In this document: positions 1-6,302 of the stretch, one piece after another
How positions within the stretch are numbered: position 1 is the first letter of the stretch
Layout: each line of letters begins with the position of its first letter
Source of the DNA: an uncultured Oscillospiraceae bacterium
GTDB taxonomy: Bacteria; Bacillota; Clostridia; Oscillospirales; Acutalibacteraceae
DNA: 8,181 nucleotides
Reading direction: 5' to 3'
Assembly: GCA_900552115.1 (NCBI GenBank)
Contig: URYP01000097.1
Span: 1 to 8,181 of the forward strand
The notes under the pieces: model-generated
Seen by the model: the letters and a program-made list of their open reading frames with translations, nothing else
What the model was told of the DNA's origin: nothing
Database searches by the model: none
Position numbers and translations under genes: made by a program

Positions 1-36
1 CGGCACCTCAATGATCTGACGCAGGTACAACGGCAT
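1..36 (-). CDS. N-terminal fragment of an unidentified leftward gene
   Basis: On the minus strand an open frame starts with ATG at 36-34 and reads MPLYLRQIIEVP up to the window edge. Only 12 residues are visible, so the product cannot be named. The upstream AGGA lies very close to this ATG, so the TTG two codons later could be the true start. A near-consensus promoter at 152-124 points at it, and the left inverted repeat (46-65) sits just before the start. It could encode anything, including a recombinase acting on the repeats, but nothing visible shows that. Confidence 0.35.
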   Translation of the reverse strand, partial: MPLYLRQIIEVP

Positions 37-45
37 ATCCTGCTC

Positions 46-65
46 ACATAATGTAAATTATGTTG
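46..65. repeat. Left arm of a 20-bp exact inverted repeat
   Basis: The reverse complement of this stretch is CAACATAATTTACATTATGT, identical to 306-325. The core is also an internal dyad: CATAAT and ATTATG flank the asymmetric spacer GTAA. It lies between the leftward promoter (152-124) and the leftward start codon (36). Paired arms around a short asymmetric centre resemble the core sites of tyrosine recombinases. A palindromic operator would look similar. Confidence 0.85.
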
Positions 66-123
66 TGTTTGAGCGTTCTGACAAAGACCGCAAAACGGCA
101 CAATAACACTATTGACGGTACAT

Positions 124-152
124 AGTATAGCATAGAAACGTCATTTTTTCAA
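124..152 (-). promoter_or_regulatory. Strong sigma-A promoter pointing left
   Basis: On the minus strand TTGAAA (152-147) is followed by exactly 17 bp and TATACT (129-124), a near-consensus vegetative promoter. Transcription would begin around 117 and run left through the inverted repeat into the partial gene at the edge. I found no comparable plus-strand promoter between 332 and 573, so the large surface gene seems to lack a strong promoter in this orientation. Confidence 0.75.
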
Positions 153-187
153 GCGTTTTCTTCTAAAAATATAAAAAAGAGCGTGGG

Positions 188-223
188 AAAAAGAGCCGGA
201 AAGGAATTGTTCATTTCCAGGCT
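188..223 (-). terminator. Hairpin with T-run inside the candidate switch
   Basis: AGCC plus GGAAA (194-202) pairs with TTTCC, a bulged A and GGCT (214-223), around an 11-nt loop. On the minus strand the hairpin is followed by C and five Ts (192-188), the form of an intrinsic terminator. It lies upstream of the leftward promoter and could insulate it from read-through. A T-rich run at 238-250 follows on the plus strand with a weaker stem, so termination may be partly bidirectional. Confidence 0.5.
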
Positions 224-301
224 TATTCGTCGCGCCCTTTTTTTCTTTTTCGGTTGGTAAATCAAAATCATCAGCCCATATCGCCGCAAATCAGAGGAGA
301 T

Positions 302-331
302 CCGTCAACATAATTTACATTATGTTGACGG
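302..331. repeat. Right arm of inverted repeat, itself a 30-bp palindrome
   Basis: Thirteen-base arms CCGTCAACATAAT (302-314) and ATTATGTTGACGG (319-331) are perfect reverse complements around the 4-nt spacer TTAC. The inner 20 bases (306-325) recur inverted at 46-65. The spacer is asymmetric and inverted relative to the left copy, which is what lets a site have direction for inversion. The alternative reading is a high-affinity operator for a dimeric regulator. Confidence 0.9.
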
Positions 332-346
332 GCCATATACAACAGA

Positions 347-457
347 ATGGCTGTTAATGGATATAGTCCTAATGATACGGAACGTCAGCATAAGCTGGGT
401 GAATACATCCGGCTTTTTGTGTTGTCTGAAAATATTAAAAGAGAGCAAGCTATTTAG
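347..457 (+). CDS. Possible 36-residue peptide in the leader of the surface gene
   Basis: ATG at 347 opens a 36-codon frame ending in TAG at 455-457. It starts MAVNGYSPNDTERQ and ends SENIKREQAI, with composition like a real soluble protein. No good ribosome binding site precedes the ATG, and I recognise no family. It would lie in the 5' leader of the surface gene if transcription came from the flipped segment. It may be a leader peptide, a remnant of a lost gene, or chance. Confidence 0.25.
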   Translation: MAVNGYSPNDTERQHKLGEYIRLFVLSENIKREQAI

Positions 458-573
458 AAGAGGGGAGAGTGGAGGATAACAGAAATACCAATTCTTTGCA
501 ACGCCGAAATGGGCGAAACAATATGTAACCGGTCGCACGCCGAACAAAGGTGCAAAATATATGAAAGGAATGA

Positions 574-3500
574 ATGGACATGAAACGAACAAAACGAAGC
601 AAACTGCTGGCAGTTTTGCTGGCGATTACAATGCTGATGACAGCTATGCTCCCTACGGTGGCTTTTGCCGAGGATAGTGGGAGTGAACCGCCTGATATTA
701 TAACGGTGACAATCACTGAGGCAGATATGGCTGGAATTTCTGAAGATTCTACTGCCATCGCCACAGCACTCACCAGACAGGGCATTTCTAATGCAACATC
801 CATTGCGGCGCTGAAAGTGACCACAGAGGGAAATGCATATCTGTCTCCGGAAGACAATATGTACCTTAAAGAGAATTTTACTTCTCTGACTTATCTGGAC
901 GAGTCGGAATGTGCATGCAGTACCAGAAATTTATCAGAGGGCTATCTTACTAAAAGTGGCCTGCCTGATGAGAAGTATGCGGAATTCGGTGGCTTGACAG
1001 AGTTTAGTTCCTTATCGACACTTATAATTCCCTATGAAGCACAGATTATCAACAGCTATCAGGTCAATCAGACGGGTTTGACCAAACTTACAATTCCTAA
1101 TACTGTTTTAGTTATTGAAAACGGGGCATTTTCAAGTAATACAGCCTTAACCTCTGATTTAATCATTCCCGATTCGGTTGTCCTTATCGGCAATAACGCT
1201 TTTGGTGCAGGGACGAGTGAGGTTGTATGCGGCAAATTAACCTTAGGAAGTTCGGTGAAATATATTGATAACAGCGCTTTTACAAAGCGTGTATTTTCCG
1301 GTGATCTGATCATTCCCAACTCGGTTGAAACCATTGGGAATTGGGTCTTTGGGGCTGGTGCCTTTCAAAACGGGACATGGACATTGGGAACGGGTCTGCG
1401 TTCTGTGGGCGATGCCGCTATGAGCAATATATGTTCCGGCAACGAGGGGACGTTGTTTGTTTCCTCGCAGTTGGTAACAAAAGACACTTGTTTCGGTTAC
1501 AACACTTTTTCTAAAGTCGTATTTGAAAAAGGTATCACTGCAATCAGTACAAGGGTCGTCCGTAATTCTAAAAATATTACAACTGTCATTTTGCCGACCA
1601 CTTTAAAATCTATCGCTCCCCAGGCTTTTATTAGCTGTTCTGCTTTGGAAAACATTACGCTTCCGTATGGACTTGAAAGTATCGGTAACGGTGCTTTTGA
1701 AGGCACTAAAATTTTAGGTATATATATTCCAGATACTGTAACTCAAATTGGTAAAGTAGCCTTTGAAAATCTGCCGCAAAATAGCGTGCTATATGCTCCA
1801 AACGATGCAGTCTATCAGCTTTTGATTGAAAATAATAACAATCAATGGGAACGGCGATATGATAATACAAAAACGGCGCTCGCCGTCACCAACGGCGGAG
1901 CCTTTGCAGAGGACACCGAGTTTGAAAGCGGCAAACTTGCCACTCCCACCAGAAAAGGTTACATTTTTGACGGCTGGTACGACAATGATTCCTTCGCCGG
2001 TGATGCCGTAGCTGCGGTTGAGCCAGGCACAGCCTACTACGCCAAGTGGATTCCCTCCAGCGGATTCTGCGGCGATCCTGCTGTCAACGATGGCAAGGAT
2101 GTCACCTGGAGTTTAGATAACGTTACCGACACTTTGACAATCAGTGGCAACGGGGCGATGGCGGATTATGAAACCAATGTGGTTACAGGCATAAATCCCT
2201 CTCCATGGTGCTGGAACCGTCAACATATCAGCAAAGTTGTTGTAGAAGAGGGCGTAACACATGTCGGTGACTACGCATTTGCAAGCTTCTCTATTTTGAA
2301 TAATGTTGAATTGGCGGATAGCATAAAGTCTATTGGCTTTAAGGCGTTTCATACGTCAGGTAAATCGAGTGCTGCCGGATTTACAATTCAGTTTCCCGGG
2401 CATCTTGAAAGCATTAAGGAAAGTGTGTTTACTAACTCTTGGTTGGCAGGAGATATCGTGCTTCCTGCCGGTTTGACAAGCATTGGTGCTTACGCATTCA
2501 AGAATGTGGCTAAAGCATCTTCTATCAAAACAACTTCAAAGACTTTGTATGTTGGCGTTTCCGCTTTTGCAAGCAACGGCAATCTCAATACTGTTGATTG
2601 GACAAGTGTGGAAACGCTTACCTTGCCTGATGCGTCCGAAGCAAACGCTGCTGTGCTGTTCCAAGGTTGTAAGGATACGGTTATATATGTCCGCGATGAG
2701 GCTATTGCGACTAAAATAATAGATTTAATTAGCCCAGCCTATTATTCTGATGTGCATTTAGGTACTATAGCGGTGACCAATGGCGGAACATTTGCAGATG
2801 GTACAAATCATGTGTTGCTTGAACTGACCAATCCTCAAAAAGCCGACTTTGTCTTTGACGGATGGTATAAGGATTCTGCCTTCACCATTCCCGCAACGAC
2901 CGTTGAAACTTTTAAAACTCATTACGCCAAATGGACAGAGAAAGGCGATCAGTCAATCTCCTATGCGAATTCCACTGTAGAGAAGCACATCAATGGCAGC
3001 GCGTTCACCAACGAACTCACAAAGACCACGGTAGACGGTGAAATCACCTATACTAGCAGCAACACAGAAGTAGCCGAAGTAGATGAAAACGGCGAAGTAA
3101 CCATCGTGGGTGCTGGTACGGCTACCATTACCGCTGCTGCTGCGGAAACAGGAAATTACAATCCGGCTGAAGCTAAATATACCCTGATTGTGACCGACCA
3201 TATTTATACGGATGTGGTGACTGCTCCCACCTGCACTGATAAGGGCTACACCACCCATACCTGTTCTGAGTGCGGAGACGCCTACAAGGATAATTATGTG
3301 GACGCTACAGATCATAGTTTTACAAGCTATGTTTCAAACAATGACGCCACCTGTACACAAGACGGCACGAAAACCGCGGCCTGTGATAATGGATGCGGAA
3401 CAACGGATACGATTACAGATACCGGTTCCATTAAAGAACATAACTGGGGTGAATGGGAAACGGTTAATTCCCCCAACTGCACCGATAAGGGAAGCAAAAA

Positions 3501-4209
3501 CCGCACCTGCTCTGAATGCGGTGCGGTTGAGACAACGGATGTTGATCCAAACGGTCACGATTGGGAAACTGGCTTCACCATCGACAAGGCAGCAACCTGT
3601 ACCACCGATGGCAGCAAGTCTATCCACTGCAAAAACTGCGAAGTTGTAAAGGACAGCACAGTCATCCCTGCCATCCAACATAGTTTTACCAACTATGTTT
3701 CCAACGATGACGCTACCTGCACTGAAGACGGCACCAAGACTGCCGTTTGCGATAATGGATGTAAAACGACGGATACGATTACAGATGCCGATTCCACCAT
3801 CGGTCATTCTTATGACGGTTGGAAATCCGATAATACCAGTCACTGGCAAGAATGCTCTGTATGTGGCGAAACGTCCGAGGCTGCGGCTCACACATTCCAG
3901 TGGATCACCGATCAGGAAGCCAGTGCTACCGACAATGGCTCCAAGCATGAGGAATGCTCTGTTTGCGGCTACAAGAAAGCGGCTGTTGAAATTCCGGCAA
4001 CTGGCGGCACGGAAAAACCGGTCGATAACACCTCCGGCGGAGATAACGAAAATCCGTCTGAGCCGTCTAAACCGGATATAAACGCTCCTCAGACGGGCGA
4101 CAATCGCAATTTGTGGATCTGGATTTTCCTGATGGCCGTTTCTGCCGCAGGTATAGGCGCAACCTTGGCGATTTCCCAGAAGCGGATCGGTTGTAGGAAA
4201 ACACGATGA
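574..4209 (+). CDS. LPXTG-type wall-anchored surface protein with BspA-like LRRs and InlB B repeats
   Basis: A 1211-residue secreted adhesin-like protein. A signal peptide (KRTKRSK, then a hydrophobic core, cleavage near AFA at 30-32) is followed by a short N-terminal region. LRR_5/BspA-type repeats span about 140-400, with recurring patterns such as LIIPDSVVLIGNNAF. A B repeat ending FDGWYDNDSF...YYAKW lies at ~435-492, a second LRR block at ~507-715, a second B repeat ending FDGWYKDSAF...HYAKW at ~730-787, a Big-type Ig-like domain at ~792-875 and Cys-rich CxxC repeats at ~877-1140. A Pro/Ser/Asp linker leads to PQTGD (1172-1176), a membrane segment (~1179-1200) and a basic tail, a sortase signal. 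AAAGGA (564-569) serves either ATG 574 or ATG 580; the second gives a more typical signal peptide (MKRTKRSK). Such proteins usually bind host or matrix partners; the ligand here is unknown. Expression may be phase-variable. Confidence 0.93.
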   Translation: MDMKRTKRSKLLAVLLAITMLMTAMLPTVAFAEDSGSEPPDIITVTITEADMAGISEDSTAIATALTRQGISNATSIAALKVTTEGNAYLSPEDNMYLKENFTSLTYLDESECACSTRNLSEGYLTKSGLPDEKYAEFGGLTEFSSLSTLIIPYEAQIINSYQVNQTGLTKLTIPNTVLVIENGAFSSNTALTSDLIIPDSVVLIGNNAFGAGTSEVVCGKLTLGSSVKYIDNSAFTKRVFSGDLIIPNSVETIGNWVFGAGAFQNGTWTLGTGLRSVGDAAMSNICSGNEGTLFVSSQLVTKDTCFGYNTFSKVVFEKGITAISTRVVRNSKNITTVILPTTLKSIAPQAFISCSALENITLPYGLESIGNGAFEGTKILGIYIPDTVTQIGKVAFENLPQNSVLYAPNDAVYQLLIENNNNQWERRYDNTKTALAVTNGGAFAEDTEFESGKLATPTRKGYIFDGWYDNDSFAGDAVAAVEPGTAYYAKWIPSSGFCGDPAVNDGKDVTWSLDNVTDTLTISGNGAMADYETNVVTGINPSPWCWNRQHISKVVVEEGVTHVGDYAFASFSILNNVELADSIKSIGFKAFHTSGKSSAAGFTIQFPGHLESIKESVFTNSWLAGDIVLPAGLTSIGAYAFKNVAKASSIKTTSKTLYVGVSAFASNGNLNTVDWTSVETLTLPDASEANAAVLFQGCKDTVIYVRDEAIATKIIDLISPAYYSDVHLGTIAVTNGGTFADGTNHVLLELTNPQKADFVFDGWYKDSAFTIPATTVETFKTHYAKWTEKGDQSISYANSTVEKHINGSAFTNELTKTTVDGEITYTSSNTEVAEVDENGEVTIVGAGTATITAAAAETGNYNPAEAKYTLIVTDHIYTDVVTAPTCTDKGYTTHTCSECGDAYKDNYVDATDHSFTSYVSNNDATCTQDGTKTAACDNGCGTTDTITDTGSIKEHNWGEWETVNSPNCTDKGSKNRTCSECGAVETTDVDPNGHDWETGFTIDKAATCTTDGSKSIHCKNCEVVKDSTVIPAIQHSFTNYVSNDDATCTEDGTKTAVCDNGCKTTDTITDADSTIGHSYDGWKSDNTSHWQECSVCGETSEAAAHTFQWITDQEASATDNGSKHEECSVCGYKKAAVEIPATGGTEKPVDNTSGGDNENPSEPSKPDINAPQTGDNRNLWIWIFLMAVSAAGIGATLAISQKRIGCRKTR
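3313..3420 (+). repeat. 108-bp in-frame direct repeat, copy 1 (surface gene)
   Basis: This 36-codon unit encodes HSFTSYVSNNDATC followed by a CDNGC motif and TTDTIT. It recurs 366 bp downstream at 3679-3786 with high identity. Such repeats allow recombination that changes the length of the Cys-rich region between strains. Confidence 0.85.
3679..3786 (+). repeat. 108-bp in-frame direct repeat, copy 2 (surface gene)
   Basis: This encodes HSFTNYVSNDDATC followed by CDNGC and TTDTIT, closely matching 3313-3420. Between the copies lie further related modules (APTCTDKG, SPNCTDKG, AATCTTDG), so the whole 877-1140 residue region is a diverged tandem array. Confidence 0.85.
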
Positions 4210-4877
4210 GCCGCCTGATAGATTTGACCGGGCAGCGGTTCGGAATGCTGACGGTTTTACAGCGCTCGGAGGCATCCCATTCCTGCGTGTACTGGAGCTG
4301 TCAGTGCGACTGCGGCGCGGTTGTGGAGGTTTCCGGCAACAATCTGAAACGAGGGCATACGGTAAGCTGCGGTTGCAGGCGCGTCCTGCCATACATAGGC
4401 AAACGATACGGGCGGCTGACCGTGCTGAAAAAGACGGAAGAAACCGTCCAGCACGGCAGCACCCGGTCTCCCCTCTGGAAATGCCGGTGCGACTGCGGAA
4501 ATATCACGCTGGTGCGTCTGGATTCCCTGACTTCCGGCAGCATCAAAAGCTGCGGTTGTATGGAGCACGAGGGAAAAACACAGAAAATGCGGGAAGCCGC
4601 CGGCTTTGTGGACGGGACGCAGCTTTCCAGAATCCGGCGGATTCTGGAACACAACGCTTGCGCTGCTGCCGAGGAAATGATGGGCGTTACATACGACAAG
4701 AGAAAACGGAAATGGCAGGCAAAATTAACCTTTCAGGGTGTTCGCTACCGGCTCGGTAGCTATGATACGCCGAGAGAAGCCGCGGCCGCCCGCAGGAAAG
4801 CCGAAAAAGAATGGTTTATGCCTTTTCTGGAGCAAGCCTTGGAAAGGAAGAATGTCTATGATGCTTTTGGCGCATAG
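4206..4877 (+). CDS. AP2-domain DNA-binding protein with two CxCxC/CxC modules
   Basis: 223 residues. Two similar modules of about 60 residues, each opening with a GxR(F/Y)GxLTVL motif (9-17 and 65-74), carry cysteine clusters: C32/C34/C36 with C55/C57, and C93/C95/C97 with C116/C118. They probably bind metal. The C-terminus (~158-203; GVTYDKRKRKW through YRLGSYDTPREAAAA) matches the AP2-type beta-sheet DNA-binding fold seen in homing endonucleases, prophage proteins and integrases. No HNH nuclease motif is visible. The ATG overlaps the TGA of the surface-protein gene (ATGA, 4206-4209), so translation is probably coupled. The family is mostly seen in phages and mobile elements; pairing with an LPXTG protein is unusual. 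It could be a regulator of this locus or a domesticated mobile-element gene. A terminator follows at 5031. Confidence 0.75.
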   Translation: MSRLIDLTGQRFGMLTVLQRSEASHSCVYWSCQCDCGAVVEVSGNNLKRGHTVSCGCRRVLPYIGKRYGRLTVLKKTEETVQHGSTRSPLWKCRCDCGNITLVRLDSLTSGSIKSCGCMEHEGKTQKMREAAGFVDGTQLSRIRRILEHNACAAAEEMMGVTYDKRKRKWQAKLTFQGVRYRLGSYDTPREAAAARRKAEKEWFMPFLEQALERKNVYDAFGA

Positions 4878-5030
4878 GATACTTAATGCTTAACAGAGGG
4901 AACGACAACCGAATGTATTGAAAAGGCTGTCTCCTTTGGAAGCTTTTTGTTGCCTTTACATCAAGTCAACTTGGACCGAAGTTGCAAAAGCGATGCTTAC
5001 GCTGACGAGACCTGATGTGCAGGAAAAGGG

Positions 5031-5068
5031 AACGGGTAACGCCAAAAGGCGCTACCCGTTTTCTTCTT
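5031..5068 (+). terminator. Intrinsic terminator of the surface protein-AP2 operon
   Basis: AACGGGTA (5031-5038) pairs with TACCCGTT (5053-5060). An inner CGCC/GGCG stem closes an AAAA loop, with one mismatch between the stems. TTCTTCTT follows. It ends the plus-strand unit about 150 nt after the AP2-gene stop. I see no gene in 4878-5030 or 5069-5150. Confidence 0.88.
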
Positions 5069-5150
5069 GCCCTCATTTATTTGGCTGTCTAATCAATAGG
5101 GAAGGAAATTTCTCATAGAATGGTCTCGAAATACTGACTATAAATAAAAT

Positions 5151-5234
5151 TTATATTATTGTCCGTGGAGGAAATCTATCCGGCGGCACTAGGTCGTGCA
5201 TCAGTAGATCAGCGATATCTTTGCCAAAATAAAA
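5151..5234 (-). pseudogene. Decayed C-terminal copy of the DUF4926-like immunity gene
   Basis: On the minus strand 5234-5151 reads FYFGKDIAD, then LLMHDLVPPDRFPPR and a stop. The intact gene at 5466-5705 has FYTGRDIAD, then seven extra residues (IMVAEED), then LLIHDQMPQDRLPPQ. The remnant is therefore a clear paralogue with an in-frame 21-nt deletion. A stop codon lies five codons upstream of the visible homology and no start survives. It sits just outside the far tRNA-like repeat, consistent with duplication or replacement of toxin-immunity cassettes at this site. Confidence 0.8.
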
Positions 5235-5266
5235 TCCAATTTGTCAACCCATGCTGGTCTGCATAT

Positions 5267-5293
5267 AAAAAAAGACAGTCCACATTGTGAACT
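5267..5293 (-). terminator. Terminator after the tRNA-Ala-like pseudogene
   Basis: Read on the minus strand, AGTTCAC (5293-5287) pairs with GTGGACT (5283-5277) across a 3-nt loop, including one G-U pair. GTC and seven Ts (5273-5267) follow. It lies 10 nt past the CCA of the tRNA-like sequence at 5303-5384, where a tRNA terminator is expected. Confidence 0.6.
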
Positions 5294-5302
5294 ATCTCTT
5301 CT

Positions 5303-5384
5303 TGGTGGAGATAAGCGGGATCGAACCGCAGAGCGCTTGAATGCCATTCAGGCGCTCTGCCGAACCTATCGGTTACGCACCCCC
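5303..5384 (-). pseudogene. tRNA-Ala-like pseudogene carrying an att-type repeat
   Basis: This is an 82-nt minus-strand copy of the tRNA-Ala(GGC) at 6571-6646. It keeps the GGGGG 5' end, the GGC anticodon loop, the T-loop TTCGATC, the G3:U70-type pair and CCA. The D-arm is replaced by a longer unrelated stretch. The anticodon stem has a C-A mismatch, and the variable-loop region has become complementary to the D-stem side, giving a long competing hairpin (5328-5360). The last 24 nt before CC of the CCA end (5305-5328) match the tRNA exactly. I infer a displaced tRNA end left by integration rather than a working tRNA. Confidence 0.7.
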
Positions 5385-5465
5385 GTAAAAGAACTATAAA
5401 GAGGTGTATCAATGCGCAAAAATTTTTGTTGAATAGTCTCTTGAGACACTACTCATCAATGGGCC

Positions 5466-5705
5466 TTATTCCGTTACCTGCGGAGGAAGTCTGTCCTGTG
5501 GCATCTGATCATGTATCAGTAAGTCTTCTTCGGCTACCATAATATCAGCAATATCTCTACCGGTATAAAATTCCGAAAAAATGACTTGCCATTTTCCATT
5601 CACACTTTTATCGGACATCACGGCTCCGAACATACCTTTGTGGACACCTTTGCTTTTATAGCGGTCATGGTCGCGGATAAGCTCTACAAGATCATATTCT
5701 TTCAT
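5466..5705 (-). CDS. DUF4926-like small protein, probable immunity partner
   Basis: 79 acidic residues with no membrane segment. The N-terminus MKEYDLVELIRDHD, then KGMFGAVMS and KWQVIF, follows the pattern of DUF4926 proteins: a short beta-rich fold opening with 'YDxVEL' and a glycine turn, often found beside polymorphic-toxin domains. The start is 1 nt after the stop of the upstream gene (5707-6258). Its ribosome site AGGAG (5719-5715, 9 nt before ATG) lies inside that gene, so the pair is probably translated together. A decayed paralogue lies at 5151-5234. Only a weak hairpin (around 5437-5446) follows the stop. Immunity function is inferred from family and pairing; a plain antitoxin or an unrelated partner remains possible. 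Confidence 0.65.
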   Translation of the reverse strand: MKEYDLVELIRDHDRYKSKGVHKGMFGAVMSDKSVNGKWQVIFSEFYTGRDIADIMVAEEDLLIHDQMPQDRLPPQVTE

Positions 5706-5706
5706 G

Positions 5707-6258
5707 TTATCGATCTCCTAATGGCGTATTATTTGTAATCCTGCCTTTTGGCCGTACCATCCAACCTGAAATAAATTTCGCTGGAGTTTTTCCGTCCCGT
5801 TCTATTTCCACCTCTATATTTATCCTTTGTCCATTTCTATCCAGCTTTGTTAATTTGTACTTACCTTCAGTATATTTATACACAGCCTGTTTCTCAAAAA
5901 TTTCTTTCAGTTGTTGAGAATCCTCTATATTAAAACCTAAAGCTTCAAATAAAGCTCTTTTACCATTCCAAGCATATTTATCCGAAAATATGTATTTTGT
6001 AAATTTATCAATCGAACAATCTGCGAATGCAGTAACTTCTGGTTTTGGAGCCGTAATTGCTTCTGTAATACAGTGACAATATTCATGTTGCGGCAAGATT
6101 GGTTTGTTATCATCTGCGAACCAGCATTTATCTAACGACAAACATACCGGACAATGTGTTATGCCTCTGGAAACGTGTTGCCATTCAATCCAATGGGATG
6201 TTAGCTGGAGGTCATTATCCCAAAATGCAGCAGAAAATATATCTTCTATTTTTCCCAT
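5707..6258 (-). CDS. Small protein with CxxC...HxxCxC motif and DUF6883-like C-terminal domain, probable toxin
   Basis: 183 residues from ATG 6258, preceded by AGAGG with a 5-nt gap. A longer open frame reaches 6360, but that would place the promoter and LexA box inside the gene. The N-terminal half has C36-P-V-C39 and H58-E-Y-C61-H-C63, resembling the Cys/His cluster at the end of MuF/SPP1 gp7-type phage head proteins. Residues ~84-176 (KFTKYIFS, GKRALFEALGF, KFISGWMVRPKGRITN) resemble DUF6883, a domain found at the C-termini of polymorphic toxins. No secretion signal is present. It pairs with a DUF4926-like probable immunity gene and lies behind an SOS promoter, as bacteriocins do. Catalytic residues and target are not evident, so the toxin label is inference. 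Confidence 0.6.
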   Translation of the reverse strand: MGKIEDIFSAAFWDNDLQLTSHWIEWQHVSRGITHCPVCLSLDKCWFADDNKPILPQHEYCHCITEAITAPKPEVTAFADCSIDKFTKYIFSDKYAWNGKRALFEALGFNIEDSQQLKEIFEKQAVYKYTEGKYKLTKLDRNGQRINIEVEIERDGKTPAKFISGWMVRPKGRITNNTPLGDR

Positions 6259-6268
6259 TTTTACCTCT

Positions 6269-6302
6269 CTATTATTATAGAACGTATGTTCTATAATAAT
6301 AG
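6269..6302. promoter_or_regulatory. 34-bp perfect palindrome containing a LexA (SOS) box
   Basis: Fifteen-base arms CTATTATTATAGAAC (6269-6283) and GTTCTATAATAATAG (6288-6302) are exact reverse complements around GTAT. The centre GAACGTATGTTC (6280-6291) fits the Firmicutes LexA/DinR box GAAC-N4-GTTC perfectly. It begins 9 nt downstream of the -10 hexamer (6306-6301), so LexA bound here would cover the start site and repress the toxin-immunity operon until DNA damage. Confidence 0.85.

Larger units (their letters stand above)
66..305. other. Candidate invertible promoter segment (phase-variation switch)
   Basis: These 240 bp are enclosed by exact 20-bp inverted repeats and contain one good promoter on the minus strand (152-124) and a hairpin with a T-run (188-223), but no plausible gene. 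In the orientation given, the promoter reads left, away from the surface-protein gene at 574. Inverting the segment about its centre (185.5) would place the promoter at about 219-247 on the plus strand, reading into that gene with a leader of about 320 nt. Known Clostridia switches, such as C. difficile cwpV, use ~20-bp repeats around a segment of about 200 bp near surface-protein genes. That inversion occurs here is inference. Confidence 0.55.

Noticed and set aside
112..138. Plus-strand promoter starting at TTGACG (112-117)
   Set aside because: No reasonable -10 lies at 16-18 bp; the nearby TATAGC is only 8 bp away and is the shadow of the minus-strand promoter.
46..331. Ends of an insertion sequence
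   Set aside because: The enclosed 240 bp has no transposase, the repeats are internally palindromic, and I saw no target-site duplication.
3313..3786. CRISPR-like array
   Set aside because: The repeats are long, in frame, encode protein and are part of the surface gene.
3334..4392. Long minus-strand open frame (352 codons) opposite the Cys-rich repeats
   Set aside because: It is antisense to the well-supported surface protein, has an odd Arg/Gly/Phe-rich composition and no domain, and arises from codon bias in the repeats.
4918..5118. 66-codon plus-strand frame after the AP2 gene
   Set aside because: It starts with TTG without a ribosome site, runs straight through the strong terminator at 5031-5068, and shows no recognisable domain.
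5303..5384. A second functional tRNA-Ala gene
   Set aside because: The D-arm is replaced, the anticodon stem has a mismatch, and a long alternative hairpin competes with the cloverleaf, so I call it a pseudogene despite the intact anticodon and CCA.
5209..5412. 67-codon minus-strand frame near the immunity remnant
   Set aside because: It reads through the tRNA-like pseudogene and its terminator in a different frame from the recognisable immunity homology.
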